Assembly: GCF_900166625.1 (NCBI RefSeq)
Contig: NZ_LT800499.1
Location: 3,479,396 to 3,543,395, forward strand
Direction: 5' to 3'
Length of the DNA: 64,000 bases
From: Halobacillus massiliensis
GTDB taxonomy: Bacteria; Bacillota; Bacilli; Bacillales; Halobacillaceae
Shown: positions 49,578 to 59,341 of the stretch, piece after piece
Layout: the number at the start of each line of letters is the position of its first letter
Position numbering within the stretch: position 1 is the stretch's first letter
Made by a program: the position numbers and the translations under genes
Notes under the pieces: generated by a model
What the model saw: the letters and a program-made list of their open reading frames with translations, nothing else
Database searches by the model: none
What the model was told of the DNA's origin: nothing

Positions 49578-51077
49578 ATGAACAGGAATAATTCATACGG
49601 TGAATCTTCATCGGTTAAATCAGCGAATTCACAGCCGATCTTTCCCGATATCCAGAAGAATATCGATCATTTAAAAATGCTGCTCGGACGTCCTTTTGAC
49701 CTGACTTATCGAGTATTTAACTATAAGCATTCATCGTTTGCAGTTGTTTATATAAATGGATTAATCAGTAAGGAAGACATCGAATTAAGTGTCATTCCGC
49801 CACTTATGCGCTGGTTTAAGGAAAATGATTCTACAAAAGACCTGTTAATAGAAGATTTTGAGCAGCATATCCAGATTCCCCAAACTTTGAAGAAAACAGA
49901 AAAACTCTCTAAAGCTGCCGAAGCTATTCTGCGAGGCCATGTTCTTATATTCGTTAACAAGAGTAATAAAGCTTTTTTAATAGCTGATCAGCGCTGGGAG
50001 ACGAGGTCTATTGAAGAACCTTCTTCGCAGACAATGGTTAGAGGACCAAGGGAAGGTTTTGTTGAAACACTCGCCGTTAATTCCGCCCTGATTCGGAGAA
50101 GAATTACAAACCCTAAACTACGTTTTAAAAGATTTACCGTAGGCGAGTTGAGCCAGACTTCGGTTTTAATTACTTATATCGATGGTTTAGTAGATGAGCA
50201 GGCACTAGATTTCGTTTATGATCGGTTAATGAGCAGTGAAATCTCGGAAATTTTTGAGACCGGAATGCTGCAGGAAGTGTTCGAGAAAAAAGGATACTCC
50301 CCTTTTCCTACATTAAAAGATACCGAACGTCCTGATGTTGTCTGTGCGGCGCTTACAGAAGGAAAACTGGCGATTATGATCGAAGGATCGCCCTTCGCAT
50401 TAATTGGTCCGGCCACCTTTATTTCTTACTTTCAAACAGCAGAGGATTACTATAACCGTTTCGATTTATCTACTTTTATGCGTTGGATTCGTATGCTGGC
50501 TTTCGTTATTGCTTTTGCACTGCCGGCATCTTATGTAGCACTCACTACTTTTCATCAGGAGTTAATCCCTACAGATCTTCTTATCAGCCTGGCAGCCCAG
50601 AGGGAAGGTCTTCCCTTTCCTGCCCTTGTTGAAGCTTTAATCATGGAGTTTATCTTTGAAATATTAAGAGAGGCCGGTATTCGCATGCCAAGGCCAATTG
50701 GGCCTGCTGTTTCGATTGTAGGGGCTATCGTAATTGGTGAAGCTGCTGTTTCAGCCGGACTTGTGTCCCCTGCTATAGTAATCGTGGTTTCCTTGACCGC
50801 AATTGCCAGCTTTGCAAACCCTTACTATTCAATTGCAGGATCGATTCGTATTCTAAGATTTATACTAATTATGTTTGCAGGAACAGCCGGAGTATTCGGA
50901 ATGATGATTTTCACATTAATACTATGTGTACACCTCGTTTCCCTGCAATCGCTGGGGCGCCCTTTTATGTATCCATTTGCACCATTTTCTTTAAAGAGAC
51001 AAAAAGATACAATCTTAAGGTTCCCTCTATGGTGGAGTTCCCGTCAATCTAAAAAGAAGCAGGGGGCAAAAACATGA
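49578..51077 (+). CDS. gerKA: Germinant receptor A subunit
   Basis: The 499-residue GerA family protein has a large N-terminal soluble domain (about 1-300, with RGPREGFVETLAVNSALIRRRI), then five or so membrane helices (about 305-465) including the PRPIGPAVSIVGAIVIGEAAVSAGLVSP block. With the B and C subunits it forms a receptor/channel in the spore inner membrane that triggers germination on nutrients. Gene order A-C-B matches gerK, but the ligand cannot be inferred. It overlaps gerKC by 4 bases. Confidence 0.92.
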   Translation: MNRNNSYGESSSVKSANSQPIFPDIQKNIDHLKMLLGRPFDLTYRVFNYKHSSFAVVYINGLISKEDIELSVIPPLMRWFKENDSTKDLLIEDFEQHIQIPQTLKKTEKLSKAAEAILRGHVLIFVNKSNKAFLIADQRWETRSIEEPSSQTMVRGPREGFVETLAVNSALIRRRITNPKLRFKRFTVGELSQTSVLITYIDGLVDEQALDFVYDRLMSSEISEIFETGMLQEVFEKKGYSPFPTLKDTERPDVVCAALTEGKLAIMIEGSPFALIGPATFISYFQTAEDYYNRFDLSTFMRWIRMLAFVIAFALPASYVALTTFHQELIPTDLLISLAAQREGLPFPALVEALIMEFIFEILREAGIRMPRPIGPAVSIVGAIVIGEAAVSAGLVSPAIVIVVSLTAIASFANPYYSIAGSIRILRFILIMFAGTAGVFGMMIFTLILCVHLVSLQSLGRPFMYPFAPFSLKRQKDTILRFPLWWSSRQSKKKQGAKT

Positions 51078-52285
51078 AGCATATCTTTTTTATACTCTTT
51101 TGCACGCTTTGTTTGATAAGCGGGTGTAGCGGGCAGCAGGAATTAGATGATCTGCTTATTCTAACAGGGATAGGTGTAGACTTAGGAGAAAACGAAGTAG
51201 TAAAAGTCACGTTTCAAGCATCAAACCCCCAGTCGGAAGCTGGCGGGCAGTCTACTGGCGGAGGGGTCAGCCAGGCAAATGCCTATACTTTTGAAAGTGA
51301 AGGAAAAGATATTATTGAAGCGGTAGAAAATTCTAAAGATTTAATATCACGTAAACTTTTCTTCCCTCATATCTCAACACTCGTCATAAGTGAAGAATTT
51401 GCAAAGGAAAGAGGGGTGAACCTTCTTATTAATTTCTTGGAACGTCATTATGAAATAAGAGACAGCTATTTAGTGTTTATTGCAAAAGAGGATACAGCGA
51501 ACCATATTTTAAACACATTTCCTCCATTGGAAAATTCATCTGCTCAGAACATGGAACAGTTAATTCAAATGCCCAATAGTCCCTTAAGTTTGAATGACGG
51601 GATTCAATTAGAAGATTTTATCAGATGGAGATATGCTGATCAGCAGGACCCTGTAGTAACTGGTATAGAGAAGGTCAGTAAAGAAACTGACTCTTCAAGT
51701 TCTGAAACTTTAAATAATATTGAAGGAAATATGAATGCTGTTCGTTTAACTGGATTTGCTTTATTTAACAAATCCCGATTAGTCGATTGGCTGTCAGAAA
51801 AAGATTCGATTGCGTGGAGCATTATTACTCAAAAAACGAACAAAGTAAAGTCTTATCATATCAGCTGCCCCGAAGAAAAAGGTAAAGGTTCGATACATTT
51901 TTTATTAAAAGAAATGAAAATAAAAGCAAAGCCCAAACTTAAGAATAGTCAATTAACCTACGATTTACAGCTAAAAGGCCATCTTTCTTTACAAGGTCTT
52001 CATTGTAACTATAAACTTTCAACGACAAAGGGAGTCACAGAGCTTCAAAAAGTAATAAATGACTCGGTAAAAAAAGACTTAGAGACCGCCGTAACAAATG
52101 TCCAGAAGCAAGGGTTAGACTCTTTCGGTATTCGAAATCAGCTTTCCAGAAACTACCCAAAACAATGGAAGAAAGAAAAAGACAACTGGGAAGACTTATA
52201 TGAAAACATGAAAGTAAAGGCCTATGTAGACATCTATATAGAATCCACTGGAGCGAGAGTCGATAATAATGAAGAAGAAAAATAA
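51074..52285 (+). CDS. gerKC: Germinant receptor C subunit (lipoprotein)
   Basis: The 403-residue Ger(x)C lipoprotein has a lipobox (LISGC, Cys18), ELDDLLILTGIGVD after it, and a C-terminal conserved domain (about 230-395). It anchors to the outer face of the spore inner membrane. Its 3' end overlaps a small in-frame-shifted ORF by 17 bases. Confidence 0.92.
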   Translation: MKHIFFILFCTLCLISGCSGQQELDDLLILTGIGVDLGENEVVKVTFQASNPQSEAGGQSTGGGVSQANAYTFESEGKDIIEAVENSKDLISRKLFFPHISTLVISEEFAKERGVNLLINFLERHYEIRDSYLVFIAKEDTANHILNTFPPLENSSAQNMEQLIQMPNSPLSLNDGIQLEDFIRWRYADQQDPVVTGIEKVSKETDSSSSETLNNIEGNMNAVRLTGFALFNKSRLVDWLSEKDSIAWSIITQKTNKVKSYHISCPEEKGKGSIHFLLKEMKIKAKPKLKNSQLTYDLQLKGHLSLQGLHCNYKLSTTKGVTELQKVINDSVKKDLETAVTNVQKQGLDSFGIRNQLSRNYPKQWKKEKDNWEDLYENMKVKAYVDIYIESTGARVDNNEEEK

Positions 52286-52442
52286 AAAAACACTAAAAGA
52301 AAAATTAATCATTTCCGGAGTATGGGTATTTTCGTTTGTGTATGCCATTTCCTATATATGGGACATCTATATTCCGATCACTGAAGGGCTGCAGGGGATC
52401 TATGAGCCTGTCTATGAAGTTTTATTTGGAGGTAAAACATGA
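52269..52442 (+). CDS. Small (57 aa) membrane protein, candidate Ger receptor D subunit
   Basis: The frame begins MKKKNKKTLKEKLIISGVWV and encodes 57 residues: a basic N-terminus, a clear membrane helix (about 13-34), and a shorter amphipathic/hydrophobic stretch (about 38-54). It overlaps gerKC by 17 bases and its stop overlaps the gerKB start (ATGA), as a real operon gene would. Small D subunits with one or two membrane helices are encoded in some Bacillus germinant receptor operons and modulate germination. The assignment rests on position and topology, not on a recognised motif. The ribosome binding site is weak (GAGAG 9 bases upstream). Confidence 0.75.
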   Translation: MKKKNKKTLKEKLIISGVWVFSFVYAISYIWDIYIPITEGLQGIYEPVYEVLFGGKT

Positions 52443-53533
52443 AGATTAAGCTTTCCAATTATCAGTTTTTTAGTGTTATTTTTAATTTTATTATTTTCAG
52501 CTCCATTCTCATGGCTCCGGCGCTTACGGTTGCAGGGGCTAAGCAGGACGGATGGATCTCCATGCTGCTGGCATCGATTATAGGATTACTTTTAATGGCG
52601 CTTTACCTTTTCCTATTTAAAAAATATAATTACCCTTCCCTGTTTGAACTCATGGATAAAGCAGCAGGCAAATGGCTCGGAACCATTATAAATTTGCTTA
52701 TTATTTTCTATGCTATTCACCTTGCCGCTCTAGTCGTTCGAAATCTTAGTAATTTCATGGTAGTAAGTGTTATCCCTTACTCTCATCCCTGGAATTATCA
52801 AATTATGATTCTTGTACTCGTATCCTACACGGCAGTGCTGGGTGTAAAAAAGCTTTTTCTCGTAAGTGAATTATTGTTTCCTCTGGTCATATTTTTCCTG
52901 CTCGGTTCGCTGCTTTTAGTCACTGAAGAATTCGCGTTTCTAGAGCTAAAACCCGTTTTTAAAACTGGTTTCTCTCCTATTATTGAAGGGGCTTACCCTA
53001 CCTTAGGCTTTCCGTTCATTGAAGTTCTGTTATTAAGTACTTTCCTTCAATTTTTGGAGAAAAAGGATAAAGCTATGATGACCTTTTTATCAGGAATCGC
53101 TGTCGGCGGCCTTATTCTGTCAGTGACCGTTTTTTTTATCATTGGAGATGAAGGTGCCTATATGGTAGGGCGAGAATCTTTTCCAACCTATTCAGTACTG
53201 CGGGACATCGACTTTATCGCTATCTTTGAACGAGTAGAAATCCTGATGGCCATTGCCTGGATAAATGGTTTATTCGTTAAAATAACGGCTTGCTTCTTAG
53301 TAGTCATGATTGGCTTGCAGCATTTAGCTAAATCATCCAATTATTATTTCTTTATAATACCAGTCGGTATACTTATTTGGGCAATGAGTAATCATTTGCA
53401 TAAATCTATTATGGATTTCAATAACTTTGTAAATACGAGCTGGACCTTATATTGGTTGACCCTTTACTCTATAATAATCATTGTCTTTTTAATAGGTTTT
53501 GTACGAAAAAAACAAATTAACGCCAGTCTATAA
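52439..53533 (+). CDS. gerKB: Germinant receptor B subunit (spore permease)
   Basis: The 364-residue protein has about 10 membrane helices and belongs to the GerB/spore permease branch of the APC superfamily. It is thought to bind the germinant. It starts MKIKLSNYQFFSVIFNFIIF with GGAGGT 6 bases upstream, and overlaps the small ORF before it by 4 bases. Confidence 0.92.
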   Translation: MKIKLSNYQFFSVIFNFIIFSSILMAPALTVAGAKQDGWISMLLASIIGLLLMALYLFLFKKYNYPSLFELMDKAAGKWLGTIINLLIIFYAIHLAALVVRNLSNFMVVSVIPYSHPWNYQIMILVLVSYTAVLGVKKLFLVSELLFPLVIFFLLGSLLLVTEEFAFLELKPVFKTGFSPIIEGAYPTLGFPFIEVLLLSTFLQFLEKKDKAMMTFLSGIAVGGLILSVTVFFIIGDEGAYMVGRESFPTYSVLRDIDFIAIFERVEILMAIAWINGLFVKITACFLVVMIGLQHLAKSSNYYFFIIPVGILIWAMSNHLHKSIMDFNNFVNTSWTLYWLTLYSIIIIVFLIGFVRKKQINASL

Positions 53534-53571
53534 AACAGCCATCCTATACAAGTTATAGGATGGCTGTTTTA
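53532..53571. terminator. Bidirectional terminator between gerKB and the collagen-like gene
   Basis: AAAACAGCCATCCTATA and TATAGGATGGCTGTTTT pair perfectly around CAAGT. Confidence 0.95.
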
Positions 53572-53576
53572 TAGTT

Positions 53577-55097
<1,521 letters not shown>

Positions 55098-55151
55098 CGT
55101 TTTCACCATCCTTTCGTTTTAAATATTAGAAGCTAAAAAAGCTTCCTCTAT

Positions 55152-55178
55152 TAAACTATGATGGCCGCTGTTTTTAGT
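55152..55178 (-). promoter_or_regulatory. Sigma-K-like promoter of the collagen-like gene
   Basis: On the minus strand AC, 16 bases, then CATAGTTTA fits the sigma-K pattern AC-N16/17-CATAnnnTA, about 55 bases before the start codon. A palindrome AGAAGCT/AGCTTCT-like hairpin (55132-55146) follows in the leader. Confidence 0.55.
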
Positions 55179-55261
55179 TTGGACAAAAGTTCCAGAAACC
55201 ATTAAAAAATGACGAAATCCACCGAAAAAACACAATAACTTCATCAATAACCTTTTGTGAA

Positions 55262-55294
55262 CAAAAAAAGCCTCTCTGATCGAGAGACTTTTTC
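55262..55294 (-). terminator. Terminator after cysI
   Basis: AAAAAGTCTCTC and GAGAGGCTTTTT pair (one mismatch) around GATCA on the minus strand, 10 bases after the cysI stop. Confidence 0.88.
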
Positions 55295-55301
55295 TATCCA
55301 T

Positions 55302-57035
55302 TTATTTTCCCGCATTTCCTGCAAATTCATGAAAGTCCGTTCCTGATTTAACTTCCTCCACATAACCTGCTCGAATCACAAAATCACCGAAGTGTTCTTT
55401 TTCTTTTCGTTCTTTAGCATAGTGGGAAATAATTGGCTTGAGCTCATTAAGAATTTCTTCCTCGCCAATGTTTTCACGGTACATTTTATTTAATCGATCC
55501 CCTGCAAATCCCGCTCCTAAATACATATTGTATTTACCTGGTGCTTTACCAATAAAGCCGATTTCTCCAAGAGCCGGACGTGAACATCCGTTTGGACAGC
55601 CGGACATTCGAATAATGATCTCCTGATCACGTAATCCCTGCTCATCAAGCAGATCTTCAATTTTATCAATTAGTGATGGAAGATAGCGTTCAGACTCTGC
55701 CATGGCCAGACCGCACGTTGGAAAAGCAACACAGGACATGGAATTTCGTCTGAGAGCTGAATTCTCTTTTCCATCGGTTAAGCCATAGAAAGCTACAAGT
55801 TCATCGATCTTTTCTTTTTGCTCATCCGTAACATTAGAAATGATTAAATTCTGATTGGCCGTCAGTCTGAATTCAACGGTATGAGCTTTGGCAATTTCTC
55901 GAAGGCCTGTCATCAGTTTGTAGTCTTCTGTATCTTTTATGCGGCCATTCTGAATAAAAAGCGTAAGATGCCATTTCCCATCTCCCTTTAACCAGCCGTA
56001 ACGATCTCCATTATGGTCAAACTGATAAGGGCGTTCTTCTTCAATCTCCCACCCTAATCTTTCATTAAGTTCATTACGAATCCAATCTAATCCTTTTCTA
56101 TCGACTGTATATTTAAATCTGGCATTCTTTCTTTCTGACCTGTTTCCATAGTCACGCTGTATCGTGAGGATTTTTTCACCGACTTCAAGCATTTGTTCCG
56201 GCTTACAAAATCCAATGACCCGTGAAAGCTGAGGATATGTATTTGTATCCCCATGCGTCATTCCCATACCTCCGCCTACTGCAATATTAAACCCTTGAAG
56301 CTTGCCATCCTCTAGAACTGCAATAAATCCAAGGTCCTGTGAATAGACATCCACATCATTGGAAGGTGGAATCGCTACACCAATCTTAAATTTTCTCGGT
56401 AAATAAAGCGATCCGTAAATAGGTTCGTAATCTTCATCTCTGCTGTCAGCTACTTTTTCTTCATCGAGCCAGATTTCGTGATAGGCTCTCGTGCTCGGGA
56501 GCAGATGATCACTTAGTTTATGTGACCACTCATACACTTCTGCATGCACATCTGACTGATATGGAAGGGAGTTACACATGACATTTCGGTTTACATCCCC
56601 ACATGCAGCAATTGTATCCATCAGCGCTTCATTTATGCCTTGAATGGCATTCTTCATATTCCATTTCAGGATTCCATGAAGCTGGAATGTCTGTCTAGTC
56701 GTCAGCTTCATCGTCCCATTGCCATATTTGTTAGCGAGTTCATCCATTGTAAGCCACTGGTCGGGACTTGCAACACCGCCCGGGAGGCGTACACGAATCA
56801 TAAATTGATAATTGGGCTCAAGCTTCTGCTGTTTTCGTTCATTACGGACATCACGGTCATCCTGCATATAGCTTCCGTGGAATTTAAGCAGCTTTGTCTG
56901 TTCATCAGGGATTCCTGCACTTATCCGCTCCAAAAAGCTCTCCGTTAACGTTCCTCTTAAAAAATCGCTTCGTTCTTTAATATCTTCCATTTCACTGGGA
57001 GGGCCATGCTGTTCAGGAAATTCTTTCTTTGTCAT
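55302..57035 (-). CDS. cysI: Sulfite reductase (NADPH) hemoprotein beta subunit
   Basis: The 577-residue enzyme reduces sulfite to sulfide with siroheme and a 4Fe-4S cluster. The cluster Cys residues are in [13 protein letters not shown] (about 446-458) and [11 protein letters not shown] (about 491-501). [11 protein letters not shown] (about 111-121) is the substrate/siroheme arginine region. It lies 19 bases downstream of cysJ; the pair is controlled by the SAM-I riboswitch. Confidence 0.97.
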   Translation of the reverse strand: MTKKEFPEQHGPPSEMEDIKERSDFLRGTLTESFLERISAGIPDEQTKLLKFHGSYMQDDRDVRNERKQQKLEPNYQFMIRVRLPGGVASPDQWLTMDELANKYGNGTMKLTTRQTFQLHGILKWNMKNAIQGINEALMDTIAACGDVNRNVMCNSLPYQSDVHAEVYEWSHKLSDHLLPSTRAYHEIWLDEEKVADSRDEDYEPIYGSLYLPRKFKIGVAIPPSNDVDVYSQDLGFIAVLEDGKLQGFNIAVGGGMGMTHGDTNTYPQLSRVIGFCKPEQMLEVGEKILTIQRDYGNRSERKNARFKYTVDRKGLDWIRNELNERLGWEIEEERPYQFDHNGDRYGWLKGDGKWHLTLFIQNGRIKDTEDYKLMTGLREIAKAHTVEFRLTANQNLIISNVTDEQKEKIDELVAFYGLTDGKENSALRRNSMSCVAFPTCGLAMAESERYLPSLIDKIEDLLDEQGLRDQEIIIRMSGCPNGCSRPALGEIGFIGKAPGKYNMYLGAGFAGDRLNKMYRENIGEEEILNELKPIISHYAKERKEKEHFGDFVIRAGYVEEVKSGTDFHEFAGNAGK

Positions 57036-57054
57036 TCAAAAGCTCCTCTCTCTA

Positions 57055-58869
57055 TTAATAAACATCACGCTGATAGCGCTTGTCTTTACGCAGTTCCGCT
57101 AAATAGTTTTTCGCTTCTTCTTCTGTCATTTCTCCCTCTCGCTGGATAATTGCAAGAAGAGTGTTATTCACATCTTTCGCCATAAATTTTTCATCACCGC
57201 AAACATAAACATGGGCTCCTGCCTGCAGCCATTCAAATATAGCTTTACTTTGTTCAAGCATGCGATGCTGAACATACACTTTTTCTGAAGTATCTCTTGA
57301 GAAGGCAACATCTACCTTAGTAAGCACCCCGTCTTTCAACCATCGCTGCCAGTCTGTCTGGTAAAGAAAGTCCGTAACAAAATGCTGTTCTCCAAAGAAT
57401 AACCACGAACCACCGGATGCTTCTGTCTCTTCTCTTTCTTCAAGAAACGCACGGTAAGGGGCCACTCCCGTTCCAGCGCCTATCATAATAATCGGTGTTT
57501 CCGGGTTAGACGGCAGCTTAAAATTCTGATTCCGCTGCACAAATACCGGTAGAGTTGTACCCGGTTCTGCACGCTCAGAGCATTGAACGGAGCAGACACC
57601 GGAGCGTTGACGACCATAAGAATCATATCTTAAGGCACCGATCGTAAGGTGAACTTCATCAGGGTTTGCTTTTAAGCTGCTGGCAATAGAATATAATCGG
57701 ACAGGAATTTTTCTTAAAACTTGAATAAAGTCTTGGGGTTTTATGTCCCAAGGGCCGAATTCTTGTACGAGATCAATCAAATCACGGCCATAAATATATT
57801 CCTTAACCTTCTCTGAATTCTCCGTCAGCTTCTTAAGATCTTCACTGCCTGTTACATCTGCGATCTTTTCAAGCTGGGGTTTTGTAAGACTTGTAATTTC
57901 AAAAGTTGAGGATAACGCCGCACGGATAGCGCGCAAATCTCCCTGTTTGTTAATAGATACACTTTCTTCAGGGTTCCAGCTCATAATCTCAATTAGATGG
58001 TCAACTAGTTCCGGATCATTCTCCGGGTAAATCCCAAGGCTGTCTCCAGGCTCATATTTAAGATTCGATCCTTCAAGGTCAAGCTCCAGATGCCGGGTTT
58101 CTTTGTTTGATCCGCGGCCGTTTAAGTTGATGTTCTCTAACACTTCCGCTTGAAAAGGGTGGCTTCTTGAGTAAGAAGGCTCTGTATCCAAATTGACTTC
58201 TGAAATACCGGTTGCTGCCGCCTCCTGCTCACCCTGTCCTTGAGCAATTTCGTTTAAAACTCCTGTAAACCACTCATTCGCCGGCTCTTCAAAATCTAAG
58301 TCACAATCCACACGGGAGAAAATTCGTTCTGCTCCCAGTTCTTCAAGACGCTTATCGAAATCTTTTCCGGTCTGGCAGTAAAATTCATAAGAGCTGTCTC
58401 CAAGAGAAAGCACTGAATATCTCACACCTTCAAGCTTCGGCGCCCTTTTGCTGTGAAGAAAATCATAAAACGAGAGCGCATTATCCGGTGGATCACCATC
58501 TCCGTGAGTACTCGTTAATATGAGTAAATCTTCTACCTTCTTTAAGGACTTCGGCTTAAAATCATCCAAGGAAGCAACGTTCACATTATATTGCTGCTGC
58601 TTCAGCTTCTCTGAAAACTCATCGGCTAAAGATTGACAATTACCAGTATGAGATCCATATAAAAGAGTTATCTCACGTGTTTTCCCTGGTGAGCTTACTG
58701 GGGCACTTTCCGCTGTCTCTGATTGAGCAGCCGGTGCGCCTGCTGCTGCCGTTGCTGCTAAGTATCCACTCAGCCAAAGCCTCTGGGATTCTGTCAGAGT
58801 TGGGAGCAGTTGATTGAGCTGCTCTGCCTGGGATTGATCAAACGGACTGTTCTTTTCTTTAAGTTGCAA
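57055..58869 (-). CDS. cysJ: Sulfite reductase (NADPH) flavoprotein alpha subunit
   Basis: The roughly 604-residue protein has a flavodoxin domain (LLYGSHTGNCQSLADEFSE, FMN), an FAD-binding connecting domain (RLYSIASSL) and an NADPH-binding domain (MIGAGTGVAPYRAFLEERE), and passes electrons to CysI. It starts at TTG (58869) with GAGGTGG upstream, giving (M)QLKEKNSPFDQSQAEQLNQLLP, which aligns with B. subtilis CysJ; an upstream GTG three codons earlier is less likely. Confidence 0.96.
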   Translation of the reverse strand: MQLKEKNSPFDQSQAEQLNQLLPTLTESQRLWLSGYLAATAAAGAPAAQSETAESAPVSSPGKTREITLLYGSHTGNCQSLADEFSEKLKQQQYNVNVASLDDFKPKSLKKVEDLLILTSTHGDGDPPDNALSFYDFLHSKRAPKLEGVRYSVLSLGDSSYEFYCQTGKDFDKRLEELGAERIFSRVDCDLDFEEPANEWFTGVLNEIAQGQGEQEAAATGISEVNLDTEPSYSRSHPFQAEVLENINLNGRGSNKETRHLELDLEGSNLKYEPGDSLGIYPENDPELVDHLIEIMSWNPEESVSINKQGDLRAIRAALSSTFEITSLTKPQLEKIADVTGSEDLKKLTENSEKVKEYIYGRDLIDLVQEFGPWDIKPQDFIQVLRKIPVRLYSIASSLKANPDEVHLTIGALRYDSYGRQRSGVCSVQCSERAEPGTTLPVFVQRNQNFKLPSNPETPIIMIGAGTGVAPYRAFLEEREETEASGGSWLFFGEQHFVTDFLYQTDWQRWLKDGVLTKVDVAFSRDTSEKVYVQHRMLEQSKAIFEWLQAGAHVYVCGDEKFMAKDVNNTLLAIIQREGEMTEEEAKNYLAELRKDKRYQRDVY

Positions 58870-58990
58870 AACTACCACCTCGCCAATTGTTAAAATTGTG
58901 ATAAAAATGGATAAAAACCTTTATGAGGACTCATTCCCTATAAACTATGCAAGACTCTGTAAACATAGTTGTTTAGTCGGGTTTTGAAAT

Positions 58991-59029
58991 AAAAAATAAA
59001 AGCCTCTCTTTCTAATAAGAAGAGAGGCT
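58991..59029 (-). terminator. Riboswitch-controlled terminator before cysJ
   Basis: AGCCTCTCTT and AAGAGAGGCT pair around a 9-base loop, followed on the minus strand by a T-rich run. Confidence 0.9.
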
Positions 59030-59049
59030 AATCAATGTATGACTGCTTC

Positions 59050-59163
59050 TTCTTATTTTTCAGGTTATCCCTGCTGGAATTGGCACAGTATCTGAAAATA
59101 AAACACTTCAGACCCGTTGCCGAGGCTTCACAGGGCCAGTCCCTCCACCTCTCTCAATAAGAA
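59050..59163 (-). promoter_or_regulatory. SAM-I riboswitch (S box) of cysJI
   Basis: On the minus strand TTCTTATTGAGAGAGGTGG, AGGGACTGGCCC, GAAGCCTCGGCAAC, GTGCCAATTCCAGC and AATAAGAA follow the S-box consensus in order, with P1 pairing TTCTTATT to AATAAGAA. SAM binding should favour the downstream terminator and shut off sulfite reduction. Confidence 0.97.
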
Positions 59164-59199
59164 ATTGAATATTAAATTTCAAGGTAATTAATGGTACAT

Positions 59200-59228
59200 A
59201 TCTTATGCTTTATAAGAGCAATTGTCAA
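59200..59228 (-). promoter_or_regulatory. Sigma-A promoter of cysJI
   Basis: On the minus strand TTGACA (59223-59228) and TAAGAT (59200-59205) are 17 bases apart, upstream of the S box. Confidence 0.8.
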
Positions 59229-59294
59229 TACATTTCACAAAAAAACCTACAATTCTGATTGGAATTATTGAAGTGAACTCTTATAAAAAAGTTA

Positions 59295-59335
59295 ATGTGC
59301 CAGGTATGGGAGATTATCACCATTGCCTGGCACAT
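59295..59335 (-). terminator. Terminator after the amylase gene
   Basis: AATGTGCCAGG and CCTGGCACATT form the main stem, with CCAT/ATGG extending it. The minus-strand side continues into AACTTTTTTAT. Confidence 0.8.
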
Positions 59336-59341
59336 TTTGTA

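Noticed and set aside
55119..55301. Minus-strand 60-residue frame upstream of the collagen-like gene
   Set aside because: It starts inside the cysI terminator and covers the sigma-K-like promoter; no ribosome binding site.
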